DNA from: Amycolatopsis coloradensis
Lineage (GTDB): Bacteria; Actinomycetota; Actinomycetes; Mycobacteriales; Pseudonocardiaceae
NCBI RefSeq assembly: GCF_001953865.1
Contig: NZ_MQUQ01000028.1
Span: 62,001-126,000, forward strand
Length of the DNA stretch: 64,000 bases
Reading direction: 5' to 3'
The notes beneath the pieces are model-generated. The model did not search any database. It was not told where the DNA came from and worked only from the letters and a program-made list of their open reading frames with translations. A program made the translations under genes and the position numbers. Each line of letters starts with the position of its first letter. The first letter of the stretch is position 1. Shown one piece after another: positions 33,578 through 42,359 of the stretch.

Positions 33578-36013
33578 ATGCCGTCGGACAAGGGCGTCGA
33601 TATTCCCCGTGTGGTCGGCCAGGTGACCGGTGGAGCGGCCTTGGCGGTGTTCTTCGGCCTGGCCGGGGCAGGGACCGCGCACGCCGACCCGCCTTGCGTG
33701 GTGCAAGGGGACGGCTGCGCGCCAAGCAGTCGTGGCGACGGCCCGGACAAGGGGAGCGGAAAGGCTTCGACCCAGTTCAAAGCGAGCGCCAAAGGCAAGG
33801 TCGGGGCGAAAGCCGAGGTGAAGGTTCAGAAGAAAAAGGCCCCGCCGCCGACCAAGAAGACCACGAAGAAGGACGACAGCGGTGGTGCGTCGAAGAAGTC
33901 CTCGCAGGACCATGACGACGGCGACAAGGGACGAAAGGACGAAGACGACAACGACCGCGACGACGAGCGGGGAAACGACGACGGGGAGCGCCGAGACCGC
34001 GACTCCGACTCCGACAAGAAGCCTGACGACGAGAAGAAGCGAGACGACGACAGCGAGAAAGACAAGAAAGACGACAAAGAGAAGCCGGATGACAACGATC
34101 GCCGGTCCGCGAGCGCCGATGATGACGACGACGACGAGAAGGCCGAGCCTGCGCGGGACAAACCCCGAAAACGCGCCGGCCGGCCGAGGACCGCACAAGC
34201 GATTCCCGCCGCTTCCGTTCCGCGATCCGTCACTTCCGGGAAGGCGCCGACCGCGAAGACGGTGTTGGCCGGGGCACCACAGAACGACGGTGGTGTCGAT
34301 CAAGCTCTGGCGGACGCCGCCGCTTCGCTGGCGAACTCGATCGCCCACAACCCGGAAGCCATGGCCGCGATCGGCGCTGGTGGCGCTCTCATGAGCGCGG
34401 GTGGCGCGGCGGTGGCGACCGGTGGTGGCGTGTCCTTGACCGGCGCGGGAGCCATCGTCGGCGCACCACTCGCGCTCGGCGGGGCTGTGGTCGCGGCCGG
34501 TGGGGCACTCCTCACCACCATCGGTGGACTGCAGATCATGATCGACGCCTTGGGGCAGTACCACGTCACTGCCGCGCCTCCCGCTCCCGCGGCGCCGTTC
34601 GTGCCCACGGCACTAGCTCAACCCGCGCCTCCGGCACTGGTGACGCCTTCCCCGCCGACCGAGATACCGACCCTCCGGCCACCAACCGGCGGCCAGTCGC
34701 CACAAGGCCCCGGTCGTCCGATCCCGCCGGTCTTACCCGGCCTTCCGGACAACACGCCGGACCAGCGGACGCCGCCTGAAGGCGATCCTGAGACCCCACG
34801 GATTCCGGAAGACGAAAGTGATCGGAACCGGCCCGACCCGGGAACCGAGACCTCGGCGCCGCCTCGCACCACCGGACCCACGCCACCTGACCAGCCGGAC
34901 CGTCCGGACCAGCCGGAAATCACCGAACAGCCAGGCACCCCGGAGCGACCCAGGCTGCCAGGCGGCCCGGATCGGGGGGACGATCCCTTCATTCCAGGAC
35001 GACGACCGATGGATCCGGATGAGCCGACGGCACAACCCGCCGATCCGTCGACGCCGCTCGACGCCCCGGCACCCCCGGCCGTTCCCGAGCCGCCCACGAC
35101 ACCCGAACAACCGGACCGCCCGCCCGCGAACACGCCACTGGCACCCGTCGTGCCGCTTCGGCCGTCAGACGACCCGCAACGGCTCCCCGAACGGGAAACA
35201 CAGGGGGAGCAGTCGTCTGTGGAGACGGAAGAGCCGGAGGCCGGACCCGAACCCGGTGACGAACCGGCATCCACGCCCGAACGTCAGCGAGAGGAGTCTC
35301 CATCCGAGCCCGCATCCGAGCCCGCAGCCGATTCCCGGACCAGGGCCGGGCTTCCGGTGGACGCCCGTGTCTGGAAGGAACGGGACATCCCGCGAGCCCA
35401 CGAGGCCAACCGAGTACGCGAACACATTCGAGACGGAATCCAGCGAGCCGTCGATGACGCCGACGCTGAATTCCGCGCCCGGCCTGAGGACCGGCGATAC
35501 ACCGGTGAAAGGGCCGCGCAGCTCGACGAAGCCACGAAAAACGCCGAAGCGGCGACCAGGCGCCGCCAGGACATGGCGGAGGAAGTAGCCGCAGGGCGCG
35601 CCGACGAAGAAGAGCTGAAAGCCCTGCGCGAGGAGGAATCCGCTGCGCACAAATTCCTGAACGGCCTGACGGCTCGACTGGACGGATCGGAGATCCACGC
35701 GATCTTCGAACGCATCATCACCGCCAGGCAGGCAGAAATCCTCGGCCCGTACGCCGGCACCTACCGGTTGCGCGCCGAAGCCCCGTTCAACCTGAACGGA
35801 AGCGCGAGCTACCCCGGTCGCAGCCGCCCCGACCTGGTACTCGAACGCCTTCACGACCAGGGAGAGATGGCAGGTAAACCCAGGTATGTGGCGCACGTGT
35901 ACGACCTCAAGACCGGCAAAAAGGGCATCGAAGACGATTGGGTCTTCAAGACCTTGAGCTACACACGCGGCCTGTTCGAACCAGAGGAACTCCGCCCCAA
36001 GCGTGGGCGCTGA
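33578..36013 (+). CDS. Large exported protein with C-terminal PD-(D/E)xK nuclease-like domain (toxin-like)
   Basis: An 811-residue protein. A signal peptide ends at residue 36 (TAHA). Then come a highly charged Lys/Asp/Glu region (about 60-190), a Gly/Ala hydrophobic segment (about 233-325, e.g. GAGAIVGAPLALGGAVVAAG) typical of pre-toxin regions in polymorphic toxins, and a long Pro-rich linker (about 330-590). The C-terminal part is alpha/beta. There E705 (GSEIHAIFERI), D752 (RPDLVLE) and D776-L-K778 (YDLKTGKKG) match the E...PD...DxK layout of restriction-endonuclease-like nucleases. It is preceded by SARP-type repeats and followed by a terminator. No immunity gene follows on its strand. 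A secreted nuclease or toxin is the best reading; the substrate is unknown. Confidence 0.75.
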   Translation: MPSDKGVDIPRVVGQVTGGAALAVFFGLAGAGTAHADPPCVVQGDGCAPSSRGDGPDKGSGKASTQFKASAKGKVGAKAEVKVQKKKAPPPTKKTTKKDDSGGASKKSSQDHDDGDKGRKDEDDNDRDDERGNDDGERRDRDSDSDKKPDDEKKRDDDSEKDKKDDKEKPDDNDRRSASADDDDDDEKAEPARDKPRKRAGRPRTAQAIPAASVPRSVTSGKAPTAKTVLAGAPQNDGGVDQALADAAASLANSIAHNPEAMAAIGAGGALMSAGGAAVATGGGVSLTGAGAIVGAPLALGGAVVAAGGALLTTIGGLQIMIDALGQYHVTAAPPAPAAPFVPTALAQPAPPALVTPSPPTEIPTLRPPTGGQSPQGPGRPIPPVLPGLPDNTPDQRTPPEGDPETPRIPEDESDRNRPDPGTETSAPPRTTGPTPPDQPDRPDQPEITEQPGTPERPRLPGGPDRGDDPFIPGRRPMDPDEPTAQPADPSTPLDAPAPPAVPEPPTTPEQPDRPPANTPLAPVVPLRPSDDPQRLPERETQGEQSSVETEEPEAGPEPGDEPASTPERQREESPSEPASEPAADSRTRAGLPVDARVWKERDIPRAHEANRVREHIRDGIQRAVDDADAEFRARPEDRRYTGERAAQLDEATKNAEAATRRRQDMAEEVAAGRADEEELKALREEESAAHKFLNGLTARLDGSEIHAIFERIITARQAEILGPYAGTYRLRAEAPFNLNGSASYPGRSRPDLVLERLHDQGEMAGKPRYVAHVYDLKTGKKGIEDDWVFKTLSYTRGLFEPEELRPKRGR

Positions 36014-36030
36014 TCACCTCCATCAGGACG

Positions 36031-36064
36031 CGCCTGCCGAATCCGCCTGAGGGTTCGGCAGGCG
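36031..36064 (+). terminator. Terminator after the nuclease-like gene
   Basis: CGCCTGCCGAA (36031-36041) pairs perfectly with TTCGGCAGGCG (36054-36064) around a 12-base loop, 17 bp after the stop codon. Confidence 0.8.
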
Positions 36065-36188
36065 CTTCCCGGTCGTGGGACCCAGGTCCTTTCCCGTCGT
36101 GATCGGCATGCTCGCGAATCCGACCGGCGATCTCAGCCGGTCTGAACAACTTGCGGGTCAACTAGCCTCGAACCGGGCAACATAGTTT

Positions 36189-36653
36189 CTATTTACAAAT
36201 ACCCTCGAGCGGGATTTCTCCGCCAACACTGATTCCATCGGTGCGGTTGTCGATATTCGTCGGCAGGTTACCCCAGTTTCCGTCGGTCGAGTACCACAGG
36301 AAGATCCAGCAGCGTTCGTGCAAGTTCCAGTCGTACAGCACGACGGGCTTGCCGAAGCGATTCCAGATGGATGACGTCTGGTCGCCGTATCCTTGTGCGC
36401 CGATGTTGTAGAATCCTGTGGACGTGAAGCCTCGCCCCCAGCCTCCGTTATCGTGATTGGCGTCGTAATGTTTGAAATAACAGAACTCGGGAACATTGCC
36501 GCAGCCCCAAGTCCAGTAGGCCGACCCCGCCGGAGGAACAATCTCCGCCGGTCGTGCGGCAGCCACGTCACCACTCAGTAAAACAATGGCTGCGGCAAGG
36601 CATGCGATTGCGCTACGAAGTTTCACCGCCACAATGCGCCCCATTCTCATCAT
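36189..36653 (-). CDS. Small secreted protein, peptidase-inhibitor I36-like
   Basis: About 154 residues with a signal peptide (AVKLRSAIACLAAAIVLLSG, then DVAAARPAE). The mature part has four to five cysteines and an aromatic, glycine-rich beta pattern (GNVPEFCYFKHYDANHDNGG; WNLHERCWIFLWYSTDG) like the beta/gamma-crystallin-type Streptomyces metalloproteinase inhibitor family (I36). I chose the ATG at 36653 because GAGAA precedes it; 36650 and 36644 are alternatives. The local base composition is visibly less GC-rich than its neighbours, which suggests recent acquisition. It is convergent with the nuclease-like gene; an immunity role has no direct support. Confidence 0.65.
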   Translation of the reverse strand: MMRMGRIVAVKLRSAIACLAAAIVLLSGDVAAARPAEIVPPAGSAYWTWGCGNVPEFCYFKHYDANHDNGGWGRGFTSTGFYNIGAQGYGDQTSSIWNRFGKPVVLYDWNLHERCWIFLWYSTDGNWGNLPTNIDNRTDGISVGGEIPLEGICK

Positions 36654-36699
36654 GTGCGTTCTCGATGGCGTACACCGCTGATAGTAGTGATCATAGCGC

Positions 36700-37399
36700 A
36701 CGCACCAGAACGCGGAATTGGGAGAATGTCAAGCCAGCGCCGCTGGTCGGTCGACAGGAAGACGCCTTGAAAGACTTCGGCACGGAGGTTGCGATGAACG
36801 GCGCATCACGCGGCTGCGAGTGTCCGAAGGGCCAATGGGCCGAGTGCGCCTGTGGCGTGCCGACGTGGCCAACCCTGGATGTGTTCGACGGCGTGTGCCT
36901 GGGCCTGACCGGGGGCGGCGGCCGAGAGGCTGCTGCCCGATCAGGACCTCGATCAGGTTCTCGCCGCGAAGAGGGTCCGCGCGGCCGGTCGAGGCCGGGC
37001 AGGTGGTGGTCGACGTCATTTCGCAACACCGATCGACCTGGTCGGTGTATCACGTGCGGTCCGAGGCGATCTGGCCGCTCGGAACCGCACGCCTTCGCGT
37101 CTGTCGCCGATCGTGAGCGGGTTACCGACGAGGTCGTCGCCACGACGCTGGGCACTGAATACATCGAGCTGTCGGTCGCGGTCACGCCGCCACCGTCGCT
37201 GCTCCAGCGCGCCAGCGGCTAATCGATCTACCAGCGGCACGGACCAACGGGAGCACGCTCGTCGGCGTGTCGAGTCGGCTGGATGGGCGCATTCCGGCGA
37301 GCCGGACCCATGACGCCCCACCCGGTCGAGGGAAGCCACGTTTCGGGCGCTCACCGGCGGGATAAGCCAGGCTGGGACACCACAAGAAAGGCGCAAGCC
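36700..37399. other. Stretch without a supported gene
   Basis: Frames on both strands are open but none has a convincing start, ribosome site or recognisable domain, and the likely reading seems to change frame around 37000-37150. It may be a decayed gene. Confidence 0.4.
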
Positions 37400-37552
37400 A
37401 TGGACGGAACCACCCAGCCCCTCAGCCCCGACCAGCCGATCTCGCCGGGCACACCGGAAATTCCGGACCTCGACATCGACCCCCAACAGTTCAACGACGA
37501 AGACACCCGGCGGCGCCCCAACGCCTCGCCGCGCGAAGAACCGCCGGACTGA
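37400..37552 (+). CDS. Small acidic disordered protein
   Basis: A 50-residue protein rich in Pro, Asp, Glu and Gln (PEIPDLDIDPQQFNDEDTRR). The ATG follows AAAGG at a slightly long spacing. No known domain; it reads like the small stress-associated proteins found in actinomycetes, but that is only an impression. It lies just before the end of the convergent SDR gene. Confidence 0.45.
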   Translation: MDGTTQPLSPDQPISPGTPEIPDLDIDPQQFNDEDTRRRPNASPREEPPD

Positions 37553-37617
37553 CGCGCCTGGCCAGCCCGGCTGATCCGGTGTTCCGCAGAAGCGCGCCAG
37601 CCCTGCCGCTCTCGTCC

Positions 37618-38514
37618 TCAGGTCAGGGGCACCCCGCCGGTGACGCCGAGTATTTCGCCGCTGACATAGCTGGATTCCTGCGAAGCGAAGAACACGTAGG
37701 CGGGTGCGAGTTCGGCGGGCTGGCCGGCCCGGCCCATCGGCACCTGCTCGCCGAAGGAGTCGACCTTGTCCTCCGGCATGGTAGCCGGGATCAGCGGTGT
37801 CCAAATAGGACCTGGCGCGACCGAGTTCACCCGGATTCCCTTGTCGGCCAAGTCCTGCGCGAGCCCCTTGGTGAAGTTCGCGATCCCCGCTTTGGTCGTG
37901 GCGTAGTCCAGCAACTCCGGCGACGGCTGCGAGGCCTGGATGGACGACGTGTTGATGATGACCGACCCTCGCGGCATATGCGGCACCGCGGCCTTGCACA
38001 GCCAGAACATCGCGTAAAGATTGGTCTTCAGTACACGGTCGAACTGCTCGGTGGAGATCCCGAGCAGGCCTTCTTGGCTGCTCATCTGATAAGCGGCGTT
38101 GTTCACCAGCACGTCGATGCCACCGAGGCTGGACACCGCCGTGTCGATGATGTGCCCACAGTGACGCTCGTCGCGAATATCGCCAGGCACGAGTTCGACC
38201 CGCCTACCGGCTTCGCGCACCAGTTCGGCGGTGCGTTCGGCGTCCTCCTGTTCTTCCTCCAGATAGGACAGTACGAGGTCGGCACCCTCTCTCGCGAACG
38301 CGATCGCCACCGCCCGGCCGATGCCGGAGTCGCCACCGGTGATCACGGCCCTGCGGTCCAGCAATCGTCCGCTGCCGCGGTAGGACTCCTCGCCGTGATC
38401 CGGTGGAGGATCCATGGCTTTGCCCGAACCAGGGTGTTGCTGCTGTTGTCCTGATTGCTCTTCCGGGCTCGGATGCCGCTCCGCGGTCTCCTGGCTGTGC
38501 TGGTCTTCGGTCAT
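37618..38514 (-). CDS. SDR family oxidoreductase (YghA/YdaD-like)
   Basis: A 298-residue short-chain dehydrogenase with a polar N-terminal extension (about 1-50, Gln/Ser/Pro rich) typical of the YghA/general-stress SDR group. The cofactor motif is VITGGDSGIGRAVAIAFARE, followed by VNNAAYQMS. The catalytic Ser, Tyr and Lys are in NTSSIQ and YATTKAG. AGGAGG precedes the ATG. It reduces or oxidises a carbonyl or alcohol with NAD(P); the substrate is unknown. No operon partner. Confidence 0.9.
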   Translation of the reverse strand: MTEDQHSQETAERHPSPEEQSGQQQQHPGSGKAMDPPPDHGEESYRGSGRLLDRRAVITGGDSGIGRAVAIAFAREGADLVLSYLEEEQEDAERTAELVREAGRRVELVPGDIRDERHCGHIIDTAVSSLGGIDVLVNNAAYQMSSQEGLLGISTEQFDRVLKTNLYAMFWLCKAAVPHMPRGSVIINTSSIQASQPSPELLDYATTKAGIANFTKGLAQDLADKGIRVNSVAPGPIWTPLIPATMPEDKVDSFGEQVPMGRAGQPAELAPAYVFFASQESSYVSGEILGVTGGVPLT

Positions 38515-38685
38515 GTTCGCCTCCTGCGGGCCCCATCGTCAGCGTGGACGAGTGAACGTTCGTCCCGTACGGTCCGATCGGGGCGGTGTCGAGCTGTAGG
38601 TGAATTCGTGATCCCGGTGCCATGGACGAAGCAACGAGGTCACAGACCTGGTACCACCCGCCCGCCACGATAAACCCGGCAGGGC

Positions 38686-38853
38686 TTGCCACTGCTCACC
38701 CACCAGTGGCTTGCCGGGAGAGATCCGGCAGTGTACTGGCAAAGCGGGTTCCTGGTCGTCGGTGTACTGGTGGTGCTGACCATCGTGGTGCGCCAGGCGG
38801 GCTCCTCGCAGTCCAAACCGGTCGCCGCACCTCACCGCGATACCGGTTCCTGA
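38686..38853 (+). CDS. Possible small single-span membrane protein
   Basis: A 55-codon frame from TTG 38686 (GTG 38731 gives 40 codons) encodes one membrane helix (SGFLVVGVLVVLTIVVRQAG) with a short polar tail. There is no clear ribosome site and no family. It is listed because the hydrophobic segment is hard to explain by chance. Confidence 0.35.
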   Translation: MPLLTHQWLAGRDPAVYWQSGFLVVGVLVVLTIVVRQAGSSQSKPVAAPHRDTGS

Positions 38854-38886
38854 CTCGCCGCCAATGGTCTGAAGTGCCGCAGCGGA

Positions 38887-39066
38887 TCACGCGCAACTGT
38901 AGATTTCCAACCCTTGGTGTTCTTCCCGTACCTCGACGTCCGGGCCGAACAGGGTTGCCACCGAGCGCGCCAAGGTGGGCGCATAGAAGCTCTCGATTTC
39001 TACTACGGTGCCGTCCTTGCGTGTCACTCGTAACGATGTTCGATCGTGACTGGCGTCGGGTGGCAA
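38887..39066 (-). CDS. Possible small hypothetical ORF or gene remnant
   Basis: A 59-residue frame between stop codons with protein-like composition (LRVTRKDGTVVEIESFYAPT, then LFGPDVEVREEHQGLEIYSC). The only starts are TTG 39066 and an internal GTG, with no ribosome site, so it may be the end of a truncated gene. No family recognised. Confidence 0.35.
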   Translation of the reverse strand: MPPDASHDRTSLRVTRKDGTVVEIESFYAPTLARSVATLFGPDVEVREEHQGLEIYSCA

Positions 39067-39157
39067 TTAGACTGTGTGGTGCAACAGCGTTATCACGAAT
39101 CCGCTCACCGGCACGGAACAGCCGACCCCGACAATACAGCCGAAGACAGGAGGTTGC

Positions 39158-39388
39158 TCAACGTCCCAGCTCACGGTGTTTCCTCGACCATTGTCCTGAG
39201 GATCGCTTCGGCAGGATGGATACGGGACGTCCTGACGTCACCATCGCTCCGCTGGTGGTGCTCTTGCGTCGGCGATATCGGCCAGAACCCGCGTTGCACC
39301 GCCAGTCGCAGCGGGGGACCAGGCGGGCGAGCAGCATCGCACTGCAGGCGGCGGTGATCCCGCCGAGCGTACGAACCAGAGCGGGCAT
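39158..39388 (-). CDS. Possible small hypothetical ORF
   Basis: A 76-residue frame whose ATG is preceded by GAGGAGG at a 10-base spacing. The N-terminus has a short hydrophobic run (LGGITAACSAMLLARLVP); the rest is basic with no known domain. A weak call. The rest of 38515-39634 shows no other convincing gene. Confidence 0.3.
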   Translation of the reverse strand: MPALVRTLGGITAACSAMLLARLVPRCDWRCNAGSGRYRRRKSTTSGAMVTSGRPVSILPKRSSGQWSRKHRELGR

Positions 39389-39634
39389 GGCTGGAAAGCC
39401 TCCTCAGACGTGGGCGGCACAGAACCTTCCAGTCATACCCAGCGCATTGTTCGGAATCTTCGTGCGGATCGACGGCGTGCCCGACGCTATCGGCCTGTCG
39501 GAAGTCACGACCATGCCGCGTGACGCTCCCTCCCTTCGCTAGGGACACGATCGACGCCGCTCGACCCCAGACGATTGCTCAGGGCTGGGTCGCGAGGCGG
39601 TGGACGCCTGGCTGGACGCTCAGCTGCCGCTGGA

Positions 39635-40432
39635 TTAGTGCCACGACAGGTTGGCGCCGAGTGCTGCGGTGAGGCGGGTGATCGTCTGCCGACTGGTCTG
39701 GTCATTGACGTGCTCGGGGAGCCAGGCGCAGGCGATGTAGGCGGCGGTGATGTCGGCGGTGGTGCAGGCGGCGGCGAGGCATTCCTCGATCTGGGCGAGG
39801 GAGGGGCCGGGGCCGGAGGGAAAGCGTGCACCGGGCAGTTGGGCGCCGTCGATGACGTCGATGTCGAGGTGGAGGTAGACGGGAATGGGGCCGAACTGAT
39901 CGAGGGCGGAGCTGATCGCGGCGGGGTCGGCGGGCACGCGGCGGACGTGGCTGGTGGTGAGGGCTTCGTGCTCGGCTGGGTCGAGGTCGCGGGCGTCGGC
40001 GAGCACGACGCTGGTATCGGGGACGGGCCGCAGGCCGAGCGTGTCGTCGAACAGGTCAGGCGTGCGGCCGGTCAGCATCGCCAGTGCCATGCCGCCGAGG
40101 TAACCGCTGGTCGATATCGCGGGGGTGTTGAAATCACCGTGGGCGTCCAGCCAAAGCACGGCCAGGTCGCGATGGTGGCGCTGCAGTCCGGCTACCACCG
40201 CGCGGGTGGTGGGACAGTCGCCGGAAAGAACCAGGGGCCTGGCAGCCTGGGTCACCGCTTCGAGTGCGGCCCGGTGCAGCAGGCTCATCCGGGCGGGGGT
40301 GGGGCCGGCGGGGAGGGCTGGGCGGATGACTTGGGTCGCGGTGGCGGGGATCGGGAAGGCCGGGATGTGCTCGTCAAGGTGCCAGGGCGTGACGATCAGA
40401 TCCCAGGCACCGCCGGTGCGGTGGTCAGTCAC
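39635..40432 (-). CDS. Arginase/agmatinase family protein
   Basis: A 265-residue ureohydrolase-fold protein. Two metal motifs are intact: WLDAHGDFNT (DAHGD) and LHLDIDVID (DxD). The first motif, usually GGDHS, reads SGDCPTT, so the metal-binding histidine is a cysteine, a variant found in some actinobacterial arginase-like proteins. Family members hydrolyse guanidino compounds (arginine, agmatine, formiminoglutamate); the real substrate is open. Its GTG start overlaps the end of the GntR gene by 8 bp, so the two are co-transcribed. Confidence 0.85.
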   Translation of the reverse strand: MTDHRTGGAWDLIVTPWHLDEHIPAFPIPATATQVIRPALPAGPTPARMSLLHRAALEAVTQAARPLVLSGDCPTTRAVVAGLQRHHRDLAVLWLDAHGDFNTPAISTSGYLGGMALAMLTGRTPDLFDDTLGLRPVPDTSVVLADARDLDPAEHEALTTSHVRRVPADPAAISSALDQFGPIPVYLHLDIDVIDGAQLPGARFPSGPGPSLAQIEECLAAACTTADITAAYIACAWLPEHVNDQTSRQTITRLTAALGANLSWH

Positions 40433-41132
40433 GAGGTGTCTCTCTCTCGTTCCGGTGGGCTAGCAGGTCGAGCAGCCGTTGCAGTTCGGCAGCGCCGGCT
40501 TGCAGGTGCGCCGTGAGTTCCGCCCGGGCTTGTTCCGGACCGCGGTGCAGCGCGTTCAGCAGCTGACGGTGGTCGTCTACGGTGCGGCCGAGTTCAAGGC
40601 GGGACCGCTCGGCCAACGCCAGGGCGAGGCGCTGTTCCTGGTGGAGCCGCGCGTGAAAGCGGCGTAGCCGGGGGCTGCCCGCGGCCGCGACCAGGGTCGC
40701 GTGGAAAAGCCGGTCACCGTCGAGCGCGGCGGTGACGTCTCCGTGAGCGAAGGCGTGTTCGATCTGGTCGACCAGATCGGTGAGGCTCGCGTAGACCTCC
40801 GGGTCCCGGGTCCTGGTCAGGACGTCGGCCGCGGCCAGTTCCACGGCGGTGCGGGCAGCGTAGATGTCGGCGATATCCGGCGCGGTGATCTCCGCGACGA
40901 CGATGCCGCGGTTCATCTGGTATCGGACCAGGCTTTCGCTTTCGAGGGTGCGGGCGGCCTCGCGGAGGGTGCTGCGGGACACGCCGAGTTCGGCGGCGAG
41001 GGTGGCCTCGCGCAGTGGCGTGCCCGGCGGCAGTCGGCCGGACAAGATGGCATGCCGGACGGCTTCGGCGGCCTGTTCGGTGGTGCTCTGCCGCTGGATG
41101 CTCGCACCCAAGCCGGTGATCGGGTCTCTCAC
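40425..41132 (-). CDS. GntR family regulator (FCD domain)
   Basis: A 235-residue FadR-subfamily regulator. The N-terminal winged helix is clear (AAEAVRHAILSGRLPPGTPL, then ELGVSRSTLREAARTLESES). The C-terminal half is a helical FCD ligand domain with D...H metal-site residues (DGDRLFHATLVAAAGSPRLR). The GTG at 41132 starts the fold; the frame extends to 41345 without need. A perfect TTGTCCGACAA operator lies 19 bp upstream. It probably represses itself and the arginase-like gene until a small acid or amine binds. Confidence 0.88.
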   Translation of the reverse strand: MRDPITGLGASIQRQSTTEQAAEAVRHAILSGRLPPGTPLREATLAAELGVSRSTLREAARTLESESLVRYQMNRGIVVAEITAPDIADIYAARTAVELAAADVLTRTRDPEVYASLTDLVDQIEHAFAHGDVTAALDGDRLFHATLVAAAGSPRLRRFHARLHQEQRLALALAERSRLELGRTVDDHRQLLNALHRGPEQARAELTAHLQAGAAELQRLLDLLAHRNERETPRD

Positions 41133-41150
41133 GCCTACTAGATTGCCATA

Positions 41151-41161
41151 TTGTCCGACAA
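41151..41161. promoter_or_regulatory. GntR/FadR-type operator
   Basis: TTGTC-C-GACAA is a perfect 5-base inverted repeat around one base, the half-site form used by FCD-type GntR regulators. It lies 19 bp before the GntR start and would control the GntR-arginase operon. Confidence 0.75.
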
Positions 41162-41162
41162 T

Positions 41163-41771
41163 CTGTCGCGTAGAGTCTCGTGAATGTTTGAGGAGTATCT
41201 TGTCGTCGGCCCGCGGAGCCGCCAGTTGCGGCCAGAGGCCCGCGGCCGCTACACAGCCAGTGCCAACCACTTCGGGCGTTGGACGACGAGCAAGTGGTGT
41301 GTGCCTGCCGCATCCGCATCGGAGCGGCCGACCGGGTGTTGGCACCGCGGTTCGGCAACCATCTGCGGCCTTGGCTTCCGGCAGTCGGACGCCGTCGACG
41401 CCAGGGTTGCCGACGCCGCCGTGGCTGGCATGGGCACCACGGCCGCGGCACGCACGCGCCGGTCGATTCGGAATGGTTTTTCATCGACAAGAACTGCTCT
41501 TGTCTTGTTGAAAGATCAGCGCAAGAATGGAAGCAACCACAAAAGCGGGCGTTCGAGTGAATTCGCGGCGATGAGATGACGGTATTTATCCCGTGGTGGA
41601 ATCGCTGCCAGTGTCCCTAAGCGCATCTGACGAGTGCTTTCCCCGAAAGTGGGTTCCCTTGACGAAATAAGTGCTGCACGTGCATGCGAACATTGGTCCG
41701 AATGTAGCAATTTTCGAGGCCGTTCACGGGGTTCCGTGGCGAATGGTGAAAAGTGCGGTAAAGCTTCGGGC
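41163..41771. other. Stretch without a supported gene
   Basis: Plus-strand frames from 41184 and 41279 are open but lack domains and good ribosome sites and have frame-changing, Arg-rich content. Divergent to a GntR operator, this could be a decayed target gene. The last 100 bp should hold the promoter of the secreted protein at 41772. Confidence 0.4.
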
Positions 41772-42281
41772 ATGAGTCCATCACGTAAACGAATCTTCAC
41801 TGCTCTCGCCGTCGCCGCGTTGTCGCTGGGATCCATCGCCCCCGCCCAGGCGGACCCCATCCAACTGCCGGGCATCAGCGAACCGAACCCTGAGGAACCC
41901 GGCACCGGCGGCGGCTCCGGCGGCAGCACGACGGCCGCCTACATCCTGCAAGGCGTAATCCAGAACGAAGGTCTCCAAAGCGACGGGACCGGCAAACGGG
42001 TCAAGATCCGCGGCTACTCGCGCTTCGCCACCCCGGGCAACGACCGGCGCGACGCCGATTACATCAACGTCCGGTGCACCGCCACCGGCCCGGGCGGCTC
42101 CACCACGGGCGACTACGACTCGGAGAACGACGGCGCACTCATCGACGTTCACTTCGAGACGCCCTGGATTCCCAACGGTGCCGTGTTGCGCACTGTCCAT
42201 GTCGCCTGCAGCCACTACGCCACCAAAAACGGCGTGGTCTACGAGACCGCCAGCGCCACCGACATCGCCGTCCCGTACTGA
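41772..42281 (+). CDS. Small secreted protein of unknown function
   Basis: A 169-residue protein with a clean signal peptide (RIFTALAVAALSLGSIAPAQA, cut at about residue 27). A short Gly/Ser/Pro spacer and a beta-rich domain follow, with two cysteines (INVRCTATGPGGSTT and VHVACSHYATK) that may form a disulfide. The frame is open upstream to 41634, but that part is poor and the ATG at 41772 begins the signal peptide. A hairpin terminator follows. No family recognised. Confidence 0.7.
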   Translation: MSPSRKRIFTALAVAALSLGSIAPAQADPIQLPGISEPNPEEPGTGGGSGGSTTAAYILQGVIQNEGLQSDGTGKRVKIRGYSRFATPGNDRRDADYINVRCTATGPGGSTTGDYDSENDGALIDVHFETPWIPNGAVLRTVHVACSHYATKNGVVYETASATDIAVPY

Positions 42282-42327
42282 CAACTCCCAACGGCGTCGC
42301 GCTCGATACGACCTACTCAGTGCCGCG

Positions 42328-42359
42328 CATGCGTGCATCCGCTACCGGATGCACGCATG
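42328..42359 (+). terminator. Hairpin terminator
   Basis: A perfect 14-base stem (42328-42341 and 42346-42359) with loop CTAC lies 47 bp after the secreted-protein stop. The remaining gap to 42745 has no supported gene. Confidence 0.75.

Noticed and set aside
33826..34140. Short direct repeats resembling a CRISPR array
   Set aside because: The repetition is of Asp/Lys codons inside a coding region, with no constant repeat-spacer period. No CRISPR array was seen elsewhere.
33826..34233. Serine-rich minus frames inside the charged region of the nuclease-like gene
   Set aside because: They are the complement of a Lys/Asp repeat region, so the Ser/Phe runs are a codon artefact.
41184..41579. 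Possible gene divergent from the GntR operator
   Set aside because: No domain, poor composition and no ribosome site. Kept only as an unassigned stretch.
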